The notes under the pieces are model-generated. The model had not been told where the DNA came from and made no database searches. It was given only the letters and a program-made list of their open reading frames with translations. From Skermanella pratensis (GTDB taxonomy: Bacteria; Pseudomonadota; Alphaproteobacteria; Azospirillales; Azospirillaceae), in the NCBI RefSeq assembly GCF_008843145.1, contig NZ_CP030265.1:2528001-2592000 (forward strand): a DNA stretch of 64,000 nucleotides, in the 5' to 3' direction. Shown piece after piece: positions 27,463 through 35,827 of the stretch (position 1 is the stretch's first letter; each line of letters begins with the position of its first letter). The position numbers and the translations under genes are program-made.

Positions 27463-28332
27463 ATGGATCTGCTGGAGACGCTCGTCGTTGCGCGGACCGG
27501 AGACATCGGCGGGTTCGCGGTCCGACGCGCCCTGCCGTCGGTCAAGCGGCGCATGGTCGGCCCGTTCGTGTTCCTCGACCAGATGGGGCCGGCGGAGTTC
27601 ATCATCGGCCACGGCCTCGACGTCAGGCCGCACCCGCATATCGGTTTGGCGACCGTCACCTATCTGTTCGAAGGCGAGATCCTTCACCGCGACAGCCTGG
27701 GCACGATCCAGCCGATCCAGCCCGGCGCGGTGAACTGGATGACGGCGGGCAGGGGCATTTCCCATTCCGAGCGCACGGCGCCGGAACTGCGGGCGCGAGG
27801 GTTCAACCTGTTCGGCATCCAGTCCTGGGTCGCCCTTCCGGCTTTCGCGGAAGAAACCGATCCCGCCTTCACCCATCATCCGGCGGACGACCTGCCGGTG
27901 ATCGAGGGCGAGGGCAAGCGCGTGCGGGTGATCGCCGGCTCCCTGTACGGGGCGGCGTCGCCGGTCGCGACCCTGACCGAGACCTTCTACGCGGATGCGG
28001 CGCTGGATGCCGGGGCCGGCATCCCGCTTCCCGGCGACCAGGAGGAACGGGCCGTCTACGTGGTCCAGGGGCGCATCGAGATCGCCGGCGACCGGTTCGA
28101 GCCCGGGCAGCTCCTGGTATTCCGCCCCGGCGACCAGATCACCATCACCGCGCTGGAACCGGCGCGCCTGATGCTTCTGGGCGGAGCGGCGATGGACGGA
28201 CCGCGGCATATCTGGTGGAACTTCGTCTCCAGCTCGAAGGACCGCATCGAGCAGGCCAAGGCCGATTGGAAGGCGGGGCGCTTCGGCGCGGTGCCGGACG
28301 ATTCGGAGTTCATCCCCCTGCCGGAACGGTGA
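27463..28332 (+). CDS. Pirin family protein
   Basis: 289 residues with two cupin domains. The N-terminal pirin motif is [15 protein letters not shown] (near 28), then the metal site [20 protein letters not shown] (about 46-65) with His-x-His-x(n) ligands and a downstream [13 protein letters not shown]. The C-terminal cupin contains [20 protein letters not shown]. Start choice is firm because AAGGAGG lies seven bases upstream. Pirins are cytosolic iron-binding proteins; some act as quercetin dioxygenases, others as redox-linked regulators. The 3' end overlaps the convergent terminase-like gene by 23 bases. Confidence 0.9.
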   Translation: MDLLETLVVARTGDIGGFAVRRALPSVKRRMVGPFVFLDQMGPAEFIIGHGLDVRPHPHIGLATVTYLFEGEILHRDSLGTIQPIQPGAVNWMTAGRGISHSERTAPELRARGFNLFGIQSWVALPAFAEETDPAFTHHPADDLPVIEGEGKRVRVIAGSLYGAASPVATLTETFYADAALDAGAGIPLPGDQEERAVYVVQGRIEIAGDRFEPGQLLVFRPGDQITITALEPARLMLLGGAAMDGPRHIWWNFVSSSKDRIEQAKADWKAGRFGAVPDDSEFIPLPER

Positions 28333-28990
28333 CCCGCGCGCTGGCCGCAGCCGGCACTCGGATGGGCGTCACCGGGGCGGACAGCGACGTGGAGCCGAAC
28401 AGGCTGGCGAAAGCGGGCGAGGTCACTACCGGAAGGCCGGAAAGGTCACTGTTCCGCTTGGCCGCCGGTTTCGATGCCCCGGCCGCTTTGGCTGTCTTGC
28501 CCCCCGCGGGAGCGGACGGCTGCGCGGGAGGGGCAAGGCCGGCCTCCTCCTCCGGTTCGCACTCCAGGGTCTCCAGGTCGGCGTCGGGGTGCGGCTTGTC
28601 GCCGAGATAGTGATGCGGGATGCGCTTGTCCTGCACGACGCCGCGCAGCCTCAGCCGAAGCTCGATGGCCCGCAACGCCAGCCCGAGGCTCTTGCGCTCC
28701 AGCGCCTCGTCGATGATGGTCCTGACGAGGGATGCCGCCTCGTCCAGGTCGGCTTGGTGGCCGGCCCGCCGGTCGGCGCGGAGCTGGTCCACGCGGACGC
28801 GGATTTCCGGCTGGGTCATCAGGACGGCGCCGCGCTGCTTCGCCCCGTTGGGCGAGTACCCCGCCCGGCGCGCCGCCTCGGCCCCGCCGACGCCGCAGGC
28901 CATGGCTTGGCAGAAGGCTTCCTGGCGGGGAGGCAGGACGATCACGGGCGGAGAGGCTGGGGCCGGTGTCGGGGACTGATGGTCGAGCAT
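28310..28990 (-). CDS. Phage terminase small-subunit-like protein (orphan)
   Basis: 226 residues from [12 protein letters not shown]; a GTG at 29092 could extend it by 34. The core (about residues 18-125) reads [20 protein letters not shown] followed by [20 protein letters not shown] and [16 protein letters not shown]. That is the helix-turn-helix pattern of Terminase_2 small subunits, which recognise phage DNA ends for packaging. The C-terminal 80 residues are Ala/Pro/Lys-rich and low in complexity. No large terminase, portal or other phage gene is nearby, so it is either a phage remnant or a domesticated DNA-binding protein. It overlaps the pirin gene tail to tail by 23 bases. Confidence 0.65.
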   Translation of the reverse strand: MLDHQSPTPAPASPPVIVLPPRQEAFCQAMACGVGGAEAARRAGYSPNGAKQRGAVLMTQPEIRVRVDQLRADRRAGHQADLDEAASLVRTIIDEALERKSLGLALRAIELRLRLRGVVQDKRIPHHYLGDKPHPDADLETLECEPEEEAGLAPPAQPSAPAGGKTAKAAGASKPAAKRNSDLSGLPVVTSPAFASLFGSTSLSAPVTPIRVPAAASARVTVPAGG

Positions 28991-29296
28991 GGCTGGAGCG
29001 CCTTGGCCGGATAGGAACAATCCATGAACATTATCCGGTATTCGAGCTTGATGCAAGGCATCCCGGATGGCGACCGTGTCTGTTCTCGTCACGCGCGGGC
29101 TCTACCCAAAGGGGGCATAACAATGATTTTCCAATCACGGAAAGAATGCAGGTCGGGTGCCGCTTCGCTCTACCTGACCTACGTGGCACCTTTTTTCTTC
29201 ACGCATGGGCCTGACCCCCGCATAGGGGAGTCGTTGCGGCTTACGCCGCCGCAAGCGGGAGGTTTGTCGGGGGGGTGACCTTCGGCCGATCCAGAC
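28991..29296. other. Intergenic region between terminase-like gene and flagellin gene
   Basis: About 306 bases with no supported gene. It holds one REP-like imperfect palindrome (29148-29182) and, nearer the flagellin stop, a seven-base-arm hairpin TTGCGGC/GCCGCAA at 29234-29254. The latter could end flagellin transcription but lacks a T run. Confidence 0.5.
29148..29182 (-). repeat. REP-like imperfect palindrome, single copy
   Basis: On the minus strand the unit starts GTAGGTCAGGT and ends ACCCGACCTGC; nine of eleven arm positions pair. The GTAGGTC head is the same as in the paired element at 32133-32232, so both belong to one family of extragenic palindromes. Confidence 0.55.
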
Positions 29297-30124
29297 CTAC
29301 TGGAAGAGGCCGAGCAGGGCCTGGGGGGCCTGGTTGGCGATCGACAGCGACTGCCCGGAAAGCTGCTGCCTGGCCTGTGCTGCCGACAGCGCCGCCGCTT
29401 CCTTCGCCAGGTCGGCGTCCACGATCTCGCCCAATCCGGTGTTGGTGGCGTCGATGATCGAGTTGTTGGACTTGATGGAATTGTCGACGCTCTTGGCGTC
29501 GGCCGATAGCGTGTTGAGGGCGGAGCCGAGGTTGTCCTCCGCCTGGGCGAACTGACCGCCGGGCTGGAGCAGGGACGCCGCGGCGCCGGCGGTGGACACG
29601 TCGGCGTTGGACAACACATCCACCAGGGAGGTCTGAAGGTCCTGCGCCCTGACCGAAACCGACCCGCCGCTTCCGTTCGACACGATGTTCTGGTTCTGGG
29701 CGCCTTGGTCGAGCAGGTTGACGCCGTTGTACTTGGCGTCCTTGACGAAGGCGCCGATGTCGCCGACCTGATTCTTGAACTGGGCCTGATAGTTCGCGCG
29801 GTCATTCGCGCCGAGCGAAGGGTCGGACAGCTTGATAAGCGTGGCCCTGGCATCCTGGAGGGACGAGGAGATGAACTGTCCGGCCTTCACCGCGACGTCG
29901 ATCATGCCCTTGCCCACGGCAAGACGCTCGTTCGCCGCACCCAGGGCGGCCGTATCGCCGCGCAAACCCTCGGCGACGCTGAAGGCGGCGCCGTTGTCGT
30001 AGGCATCGGCCACCTTGCGCCCGGAAGCGATCCGCTTCTGGGACGCTTGCACGGCATTCTCCGCCGCGCCGAAGCTGCGGACCGAAGAATACGAACCGGT
30101 GTTGGTGTTGAGTGAACTGATCAT
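29297..30124 (-). CDS. Flagellin
   Basis: 275 residues, short as in many alphaproteobacterial flagellins. The N-terminal D0/D1 helices contain NAVQASQKRIASGRKVADAY (about 24-43) and AAFSVAEGLRGDTAALGAAN. The C-terminal helix contains AKEAAALSAAQARQQLSGQS and SIANQAPQALLGLFQ, the standard end of flagellins. The variable middle domain is reduced. It should be exported by the flagellar type III apparatus and polymerise into the filament. The gene stands alone with no flagellar neighbours, so it is probably one of several flagellin genes in the genome. GAGGTG precedes the ATG by five bases. Confidence 0.92.
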   Translation of the reverse strand: MISSLNTNTGSYSSVRSFGAAENAVQASQKRIASGRKVADAYDNGAAFSVAEGLRGDTAALGAANERLAVGKGMIDVAVKAGQFISSSLQDARATLIKLSDPSLGANDRANYQAQFKNQVGDIGAFVKDAKYNGVNLLDQGAQNQNIVSNGSGGSVSVRAQDLQTSLVDVLSNADVSTAGAAASLLQPGGQFAQAEDNLGSALNTLSADAKSVDNSIKSNNSIIDATNTGLGEIVDADLAKEAAALSAAQARQQLSGQSLSIANQAPQALLGLFQ

Positions 30125-30142
30125 GGCGTCACCTCGGCCTCG

Positions 30143-30171
30143 AAATTACCTCGTTATTGTGGATAAGTCAA
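30143..30171 (-). promoter_or_regulatory. Candidate sigma-70-type promoter of the flagellin gene
   Basis: Reading the minus strand, TTGACT (30171-30166) and TAATTT (30148-30143) are separated by 17 bases. The predicted start of transcription would fall just before the GAGGTG ribosome site, giving a very short leader. Flagellin genes often use sigma-28 instead, so this is a sequence match only. Confidence 0.35.
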
Positions 30172-30193
30172 CCGGCCTCCAATCTGGACTCCC

Positions 30194-32029
30194 ATGCACG
30201 CATACTTTGAAAAGCTGCTCGACGCCTTGGCGCCGGCCGATGTCGTCCAGCCGCCGCAACGTCCCGGCGCGTTCGTCAGCTACTTCCTGAAGCCGATCGG
30301 CGGCCTCCTGGCCGTCACCCTGGTGGTGTCCGGGCTCGCGTCCTTCTCCGAACTGGCGCTCTACGCCTTCCTGGGCTGGCTGGTCGACTGGATGGCGACG
30401 ACTCCCCGGGAGGAGTTCCTTCAGGTCCACGGCTGGTCGCTGGCCGGCATGGCGCTGGTCGCGATCGTGATCCGCCCGCTTCTGGTGCTCGCCTCGCGCG
30501 GGTTGATCAACCTGACGCTGATCCCCGCGCTGACCAGCCGGGTCCGGTGGCGGAACTATCGCTGGGTGCTGCGGCAGAGCCTGACCTTCTTCCAGAACGA
30601 CTTCGCCGGCCGGGTCGCGCAGAAAGTTATGCAGACCGGGCCGGCGCTGCGCGAGGCCGTGGTCAACGTGATCGACGGCGTCTGGTTCCTGGTCACGTTC
30701 CTCGTCGGCGCCATCGCCCTGTTCGCCGCCCTGGACTGGCGGCTGCTGATCCCCGTGCTGGCCTGGATCGCCGGCTATTCCGCCGTCGTCTGGATCATGG
30801 TGCCGCCGGTCCGCCGAAAGTCGGAAGCCCTGTCGGAGGCGACCTCGGCGCTGTCCGGCCGGGTGGTGGACAGCTACACCAACATCCTGTCGGTCAAGCT
30901 GTTCGCCCATGCCGAGCGGGAGGACGAGTTCGTCCGGAGCGGGCTGGTGCGCCAGCTCTCGGCCTACCGCGAGGTGATGCGCGCGATTTTCGACATGACC
31001 GTCGCGCTGACCGTGCTGAACAGCCTGCTGCTGTTCGCCATGACGGCGCTGGCGATCCAGCTCTGGCTGGCGGGGTCGATCACCGCCGGGTCGATCGCGG
31101 TGGCGACCGGGCTGATCATCCGCCTGACCCAGATGTCGGGCTGGATCCTGCGCACCGTCACGACGCTGTTCGAGAACATCGGCACGATCGAGAACGGCAT
31201 CGAGACTATTTCCAAGCCCCACGGGGTGACGGACGGGCCGAAGGCGCCCGAACTCGTGGTCGGAAAGGGGGCGATCCGGTTCGACGACGTGCGCTTCCAC
31301 TATGGCAAGGAAGGCGGCGTGATCGAGAACCTGTCGCTCGACATCCGTCCGGGCGAGAAGGTTGGGCTGGTCGGGCGGTCCGGTGCCGGGAAATCCACCT
31401 TGGTGAACCTGCTGCTGCGTTTCTACGACCTGGAGGGTGGCCGCATCCTGATCGACGGAACGGATATCTCGACCGTGACCCAGGCCAGCCTGCGGGCGCA
31501 TATCGGCGTGGTCAGCCAGGATACGGGCCTTCTGCACCGTTCGATCGCCGACAACATCCGCTACGGCCGGCCGGATGCCACGCGGGAGGACATGGTGCGG
31601 GCGGCGCGGCTGGCCGAGGCCGACCACTTCATCGATGGGTTGAGCGATCACCGGGGGCGCGGCGGCTACGATGTGCTGGTCGGCGAGCGCGGGGTCAAGC
31701 TGTCGGGCGGACAGCGCCAGCGGATCGCCATCGCCCGGGTGATCCTGAAGGACGCGCCGATCCTGGTACTGGACGAGGCGACCTCCGCCCTGGACTCGGA
31801 GGTCGAAGCCGCCATCCAGGGCCAGCTCAAGACCCTTATGGAGGGCAAGACCGTGATCGCCATCGCGCACCGCCTGTCCACGATAGCGGCGCTGGACCGG
31901 CTCGTCGTGATGGACGGCGGGCGGATCGTGGAGGAAGGCAGCCACCGCGAACTGGTTCGGCGCGGCGGCCTCTACGCCCGCCTGTGGGAGCGCCAGTCCG
32001 GCGGCTTCCTGGGGCTGCCGGCGGAGTAA
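30194..32029 (+). CDS. ABC exporter, fused membrane and ATPase domains
   Basis: 611 residues. An N-terminal membrane domain with six helices (from about residue 38, GLLAVTLVVSGLASFSELAL) is followed by an ATPase domain from about 355. The latter has Walker A VGRSGAGKSTLVNLLLRFY, Q-loop GVVSQDTGLLHRSIADNIRY, signature [19 protein letters not shown] and Walker B ILVLDEATSALDSEVEAA. This is the lipid/drug exporter type of half-transporter, probably homodimeric. It is divergent from the flagellin gene (69 bases) and followed by a REP-like element. The substrate cannot be predicted. Confidence 0.9.
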   Translation: MHAYFEKLLDALAPADVVQPPQRPGAFVSYFLKPIGGLLAVTLVVSGLASFSELALYAFLGWLVDWMATTPREEFLQVHGWSLAGMALVAIVIRPLLVLASRGLINLTLIPALTSRVRWRNYRWVLRQSLTFFQNDFAGRVAQKVMQTGPALREAVVNVIDGVWFLVTFLVGAIALFAALDWRLLIPVLAWIAGYSAVVWIMVPPVRRKSEALSEATSALSGRVVDSYTNILSVKLFAHAEREDEFVRSGLVRQLSAYREVMRAIFDMTVALTVLNSLLLFAMTALAIQLWLAGSITAGSIAVATGLIIRLTQMSGWILRTVTTLFENIGTIENGIETISKPHGVTDGPKAPELVVGKGAIRFDDVRFHYGKEGGVIENLSLDIRPGEKVGLVGRSGAGKSTLVNLLLRFYDLEGGRILIDGTDISTVTQASLRAHIGVVSQDTGLLHRSIADNIRYGRPDATREDMVRAARLAEADHFIDGLSDHRGRGGYDVLVGERGVKLSGGQRQRIAIARVILKDAPILVLDEATSALDSEVEAAIQGQLKTLMEGKTVIAIAHRLSTIAALDRLVVMDGGRIVEEGSHRELVRRGGLYARLWERQSGGFLGLPAE

Positions 32030-32132
32030 AGGGGTGTCTTGACGGACCCGCGGGAGCGGTGGTTTGATTGGTTGTCTAACAAAATTAGAACGGTCCGCAT
32101 CGTGATGGCGGTCGGTCCGGCGGCGTGGAGTA

Positions 32133-32232
32133 CCGTAGGTCGGCCTTCGCCCGTCAGGGCGAACGCCGACGCGATGCATCGACGCTCCGGCCCTGATCTC
32201 GGCGTCGGCCTTCGGCCGAGGCCGACCTACGG
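32133..32232. repeat. Paired inverted REP-like element
   Basis: Two related palindromic units in opposite orientation, 32135-32172 and 32201-32230 (the latter on the minus strand), lie inside a 13-base perfect outer inverted repeat CCGTAGGTCGGCC (32133-32145 with 32220-32232). The first unit has its own stem, TTCGCCC with GGGCGAA. The layout resembles a BIME-type REP pair in the gap between an ABC exporter and a sugar importer operon. Confidence 0.7.
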
Positions 32233-32297
32233 CCGGTACATACCGGTAGAAACAAGCCCAAGGCCCACAAGGGCCGGCATCCACAGGGAGGAAGCAC

Positions 32298-33260
32298 ATG
32301 AAGAAGTTCCTGGCCGCCACCGGTCTGGCGCTGGCGCTCGCCTTTTCGCAGAGCCCGGCGCAGGCGCAGAAGCCGACGATCCCGATCATCGTCAAGGACA
32401 CCACGTCCTTCTACTGGCAGATCGTGCTGGCCGGCGCCCGGCAGGCCGGCATGGACCTTGGCGTCACCGTCCAGGAACTGGGCGCCCAGTCCGAGGCCGA
32501 CATCAACGGCCAGATCGGCATCCTGGAGAACGCCGTGTCGAGCAATCCGGCGGCGATCGTGATCTCCCCCACCCAGTTCGCGGCCCTGGGTCCGGCGATC
32601 ACCGAGGCGGCGCAGCAGGTCAAGATCATCGGCATCGACAGCGCGGCCGACAGCAAGGCCTTCACCTCCTTCCTGACGACGGACAACGTCCAGGGCGGGC
32701 GCGCCGCGGCGGACGCGCTGGCGGCGGCGATCACCGAGCAGTACGGCGCCGCCGAGGGCGAGGTAGCGCTGATCACGTCGCTGCCGGGCGTCGGTTCGCT
32801 CGACCAGCGGGCAAAGGGCTTCAAGGAACAGCTGGCCGCCAAGTATCCCAAGCTCAAGCTGACCGCCGACCGGGTCGCCGACGGGCAGCCGACCACCGGC
32901 CTCAACATCATGACCGACCTGATCACCGCGAACCCGAACCTGCGGGGCGTCTTCGCCAGCAACCTGATCATGGCGCAGGGCGCGGGCCAGGCCATCGCCG
33001 AGAACAACCTGGGCGACAAGATCAAGCTGATCGGCTTCGACAACGATGAGCGGCTGGTGAGCTTCCTGAAGGAGGGCGTGATCGCCGCCCTGGTGGTTCA
33101 GGACCCGTACCGCATGGGCTATGACGGGGTGAAGACCGCCCTGGCCGCCTCCAAGGGCGAGGCGGTGCCGGCCGAGGTGGACACCGGCGTCAACGTGATC
33201 ACCAAGGCCAACATGGACGACGCCCGGTCGCAGGAGCTGCTGAACCCGAAGGTCAAGTGA
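32298..33260 (+). CDS. rbsB: Ribose/allose-type ABC transporter periplasmic sugar-binding protein
   Basis: 320 residues with a signal peptide MKKFLAATGLALALAF...SPAQAQ (cleavage near residue 23). The mature protein begins PTIPIIVKDTTSFYWQIVLA, then GQIGILENAVSSNPAAIVIS and IGIDSAADSK, the type 1 periplasmic binding fold of RbsB/AlsB. GGGAGGAAG precedes the start. It is the first gene of a three-gene sugar importer operon, and the ATPase gene starts one base into its stop. The name rbsB marks the family; the true sugar could be ribose, allose or another aldose. Confidence 0.9.
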   Translation: MKKFLAATGLALALAFSQSPAQAQKPTIPIIVKDTTSFYWQIVLAGARQAGMDLGVTVQELGAQSEADINGQIGILENAVSSNPAAIVISPTQFAALGPAITEAAQQVKIIGIDSAADSKAFTSFLTTDNVQGGRAAADALAAAITEQYGAAEGEVALITSLPGVGSLDQRAKGFKEQLAAKYPKLKLTADRVADGQPTTGLNIMTDLITANPNLRGVFASNLIMAQGAGQAIAENNLGDKIKLIGFDNDERLVSFLKEGVIAALVVQDPYRMGYDGVKTALAASKGEAVPAEVDTGVNVITKANMDDARSQELLNPKVK

Positions 33261-34771
33261 TGACGGCAGCGCCGGCTGCCGGGGCCTCTCCCGAAGTCGC
33301 CACGCTCGAACTCCGCAAGCTCGACAAGCGCTTCGCCGGGACCCATGCGCTGAAGGCCGTCAGCCTCGGCTTCAGGCCCGGCGAGGTCCACGCGATCGTC
33401 GGCGAGAACGGGGCCGGGAAGTCAACGCTGATCAAGCTGCTGACGGGGGTCCATCCCAAGACCTCCGGCAGCATCCTGTGGCAGGGCAGGGAGGTCGAGT
33501 TCTCCGGCCCGCAGGACGCGCTGGCGCTCGGCATCAACGCGGTCCACCAGGAGGTGGTGCTGTGTCCGCACCTGACGGTCGCGGCCAACATCTTCCTGGG
33601 CGACGAGACCACCCGGTTCGGGCTGCTGCGCAAGCGGGAGATGAACCGCCGCGCGCAGGAGATCCTGGACGGGCTTGGCTTCCACCTGCCGGCCGACGCC
33701 ATGCTGAGCGACCTGACCATCGGGCAGCAGCAGCTGGTCGCGACCGCGCGGGCGGCGAGCCGGGGCACCCGTTTCCTGGTATTCGACGAGCCGACCGGCT
33801 ACCTGACCCGGGCGGAGACCGACCAGCTCTTCGCGCTGATCCGCCGGCTGCACGCCGAAGGCGTCACGATCATCTATATCAGCCACCGCATGGAGGAGAT
33901 CTTCCAGATCGCCGACCGCGTCTCGGTGCTGCGCGACGGGCAGCTGATCGGGACGCACGTCGTGGCCGAGACCAACGAACGCGACCTGATCCGGGAGATG
34001 GTGAACCGGCCGCTGGACGAGGTCCACCACAAGGAGGCGATCCCCCTGGGCGAGACCCTGCTGGAGGTGCACGGCCTGAGCGGCCCCGGCTTCGAGAATG
34101 TCTCGCTGACGGTCCGGCGCGGCGAGATCGTCGGGCTGTACGGCCTGATCGGGGCGGGGCGGAGCGAGTTCGTGCGGTGCCTGTTCGGCCGGACCCACAA
34201 GACGGCGGGAGAGGTGCGGCTGCGCGGCAAGGCGGTCGATTTCCGGCGGGAGGCGGACGCGATCGGCAACGGCATCGTGCTGCTGCCGGAAAGCCGCCGC
34301 GACCAGGGGCTTTGCCTGAACCTGCCGGTGGGTTTCAACCTGAACCTGCCGGTGTTCCACAAGATCAGCGTCGCGGGCTTCATCCAGCCGGGCGAGGAAC
34401 GCACCCGCGCGGAGAAGCAGATGAGGGACCTGCGCATCGTCGCCGCGTCGAGGAGCGTCGACGCCCTGACCCTGTCGGGCGGCAACCAGCAGAAGATCGT
34501 GATCGGCAAGTGGCTGAACCACGGCGCCGATCTCTTCATCTTCGACGAGCCGACCGTGGGCGTCGATGTCGGCACCAAGGCGGAGATCTACAAGCTGATG
34601 GCGGCGCTGCTGAGGAACGGCGCCGGGATCATCCTGATCTCCTCATACCTGCCGGAGGTCCACGACCTCGCCGACACCCTGCACGTCTTCCGCAAGGGGC
34701 GGCTGACGGCCAGCTTCGGCCATCGCGGCACCGACCATGAATCCATCCTCGCCGAGGCCATCGGGACCTGA
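33260..34771 (+). CDS. rbsA: Ribose-type sugar ABC importer, dual ATPase (RbsA-like)
   Basis: 503 residues from the ATG that overlaps the rbsB stop (TGATG). The first ATPase domain has Walker A GENGAGKSTLIKLLTGVHP near 55 and Walker B LVFDEPTGYLTRAE. Its signature is SDLTIGQQQLVATARA, an altered form usual in this family. The second half has GLYGLIGAGRSEFVRCLFG (degenerate Walker A) and LSGGNQQKIVIGKWL with FIFDEPTVGVDVGTK. This asymmetry is characteristic of RbsA/MglA proteins. It powers sugar import with the RbsC-like permease encoded next. Confidence 0.92.
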   Translation: MTAAPAAGASPEVATLELRKLDKRFAGTHALKAVSLGFRPGEVHAIVGENGAGKSTLIKLLTGVHPKTSGSILWQGREVEFSGPQDALALGINAVHQEVVLCPHLTVAANIFLGDETTRFGLLRKREMNRRAQEILDGLGFHLPADAMLSDLTIGQQQLVATARAASRGTRFLVFDEPTGYLTRAETDQLFALIRRLHAEGVTIIYISHRMEEIFQIADRVSVLRDGQLIGTHVVAETNERDLIREMVNRPLDEVHHKEAIPLGETLLEVHGLSGPGFENVSLTVRRGEIVGLYGLIGAGRSEFVRCLFGRTHKTAGEVRLRGKAVDFRREADAIGNGIVLLPESRRDQGLCLNLPVGFNLNLPVFHKISVAGFIQPGEERTRAEKQMRDLRIVAASRSVDALTLSGGNQQKIVIGKWLNHGADLFIFDEPTVGVDVGTKAEIYKLMAALLRNGAGIILISSYLPEVHDLADTLHVFRKGRLTASFGHRGTDHESILAEAIGT

Positions 34772-34819
34772 GGCGGAACAAGAAACTATCGGGGGAACCG
34801 CGCACGATGGCTGACAACC

Positions 34820-35791
34820 ATGGCTGACATGGCACTCGCGACCAAGCCCCGGCGGGGTATCCGCTTCGGCTTCCTGCTGAACCTGACGCTCCTGGGCCTG
34901 CTGCTGCTGATGTGGCTGGCGCTGAGCGTCACGACCGACAGTTTCATGACCACCAACAACATCGTCAACCTGCTGCGCCAGGCGTCGCTGTGGGCGATCA
35001 TCGCGATCGGGCAGACCTTCGTGATCATCACCGGCGGCATCGACCTGTCGGTCGGCGCGGTGGTCGGGCTGTCGAGCACGGTGGTGGCGCTGCTGCTGAA
35101 GGCGGAGGTGCCGATCTGGCTGGCGGTCACGCTGACGCTTCTGCTGGGGCCGGTGATCGGCAGCTTCCACGCCTTCGGCATCCTGAAGCTGGGACTGCCG
35201 CCTTTCATCATGACGCTGGCGACTTTGACCGCGTTCCGCGGCATCGGGCTGCTGATGACCAACGGCGCCACGATCAGCGGCTTCCCGCCGGAGTTCACCG
35301 GCTTCTCCCGGCTGGAGCTGCTGGGCATCCCGTCGCTGTTCTGGGTCGTGATCCTGATCGCGATACCCAGCTACATCCTGCTGCACCACAGCCGCTGGGG
35401 CCGCTACATCTACGCGGTCGGAAGCAATGCCGAAGCCGCCCGGCTGAGCGGCGTCCACATCGCCCGCACGATCTACCTTGCCTATATCCTGTCCGCCACG
35501 CTGGCCTGCCTGGCCGGGGTGCTGACCGCCAGCCGGATCGCGATCGGCGTCGCGACCACCGGCGAGGGCTGGGAGCTTCAGTCGATCGCGTCGTCGGTGA
35601 TCGGCGGGACCAGCCTGTTCGGCGCGGTCGGCAGCATCACCGGGCCGCTGCTCGGCTCGATGCTGCTGACGACCATCAACAACGGCGCCAACCTGTTGAA
35701 CGTGAACCCGTTCTGGCAGCGGATCATCACCGGCTTCCTGATCATCGCGATCGTCTTCTTCGACCAGCTGCGGCGGCGGAAGAAGCGCTGA
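34820..35791 (+). CDS. rbsC: Ribose-type sugar ABC importer permease (RbsC-like)
   Basis: 323 residues with eight to ten membrane helices. RbsC landmarks are ITGGIDLSVGAVVGLSSTVV near 73-92, LPPFIMTLATLTAFRGIGLL near 131, AVGSNAEAARLSGV near 200 and GGTSLFGAVGSITGPLLGSM near 263. The first ATG of the region, at 34807, opens a six-codon frame (MADNHG, stop). The permease frame begins at the second, near-duplicate ATGGCTGAC at 34820. The ribosome site GGGGGAA is better placed for the first. The gene ends four bases before a strong hairpin shared with the convergent aldo-keto reductase gene. Confidence 0.91.
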   Translation: MADMALATKPRRGIRFGFLLNLTLLGLLLLMWLALSVTTDSFMTTNNIVNLLRQASLWAIIAIGQTFVIITGGIDLSVGAVVGLSSTVVALLLKAEVPIWLAVTLTLLLGPVIGSFHAFGILKLGLPPFIMTLATLTAFRGIGLLMTNGATISGFPPEFTGFSRLELLGIPSLFWVVILIAIPSYILLHHSRWGRYIYAVGSNAEAARLSGVHIARTIYLAYILSATLACLAGVLTASRIAIGVATTGEGWELQSIASSVIGGTSLFGAVGSITGPLLGSMLLTTINNGANLLNVNPFWQRIITGFLIIAIVFFDQLRRRKKR

Positions 35792-35794
35792 GCG

Positions 35795-35823
35795 GGGAGG
35801 GTGCGCGGGACGCGCACCCTCCC
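35795..35823. terminator. Hairpin between convergent rbsC and aldo-keto reductase genes
   Basis: GGGAGGGTGCGCG pairs perfectly with CGCGCACCCTCCC around a three-base loop (GGA). It lies between two convergent stop codons and can serve both strands. No T run follows on either side, so termination efficiency is uncertain. Confidence 0.6.
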
Positions 35824-35827
35824 GGGA

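Noticed and set aside
29234..29254. Hairpin after the flagellin gene as a definite terminator
   Set aside because: The stem is only seven pairs with a seven-base loop and no T run follows in the flagellin direction. It is mentioned under the intergenic region but not called separately.
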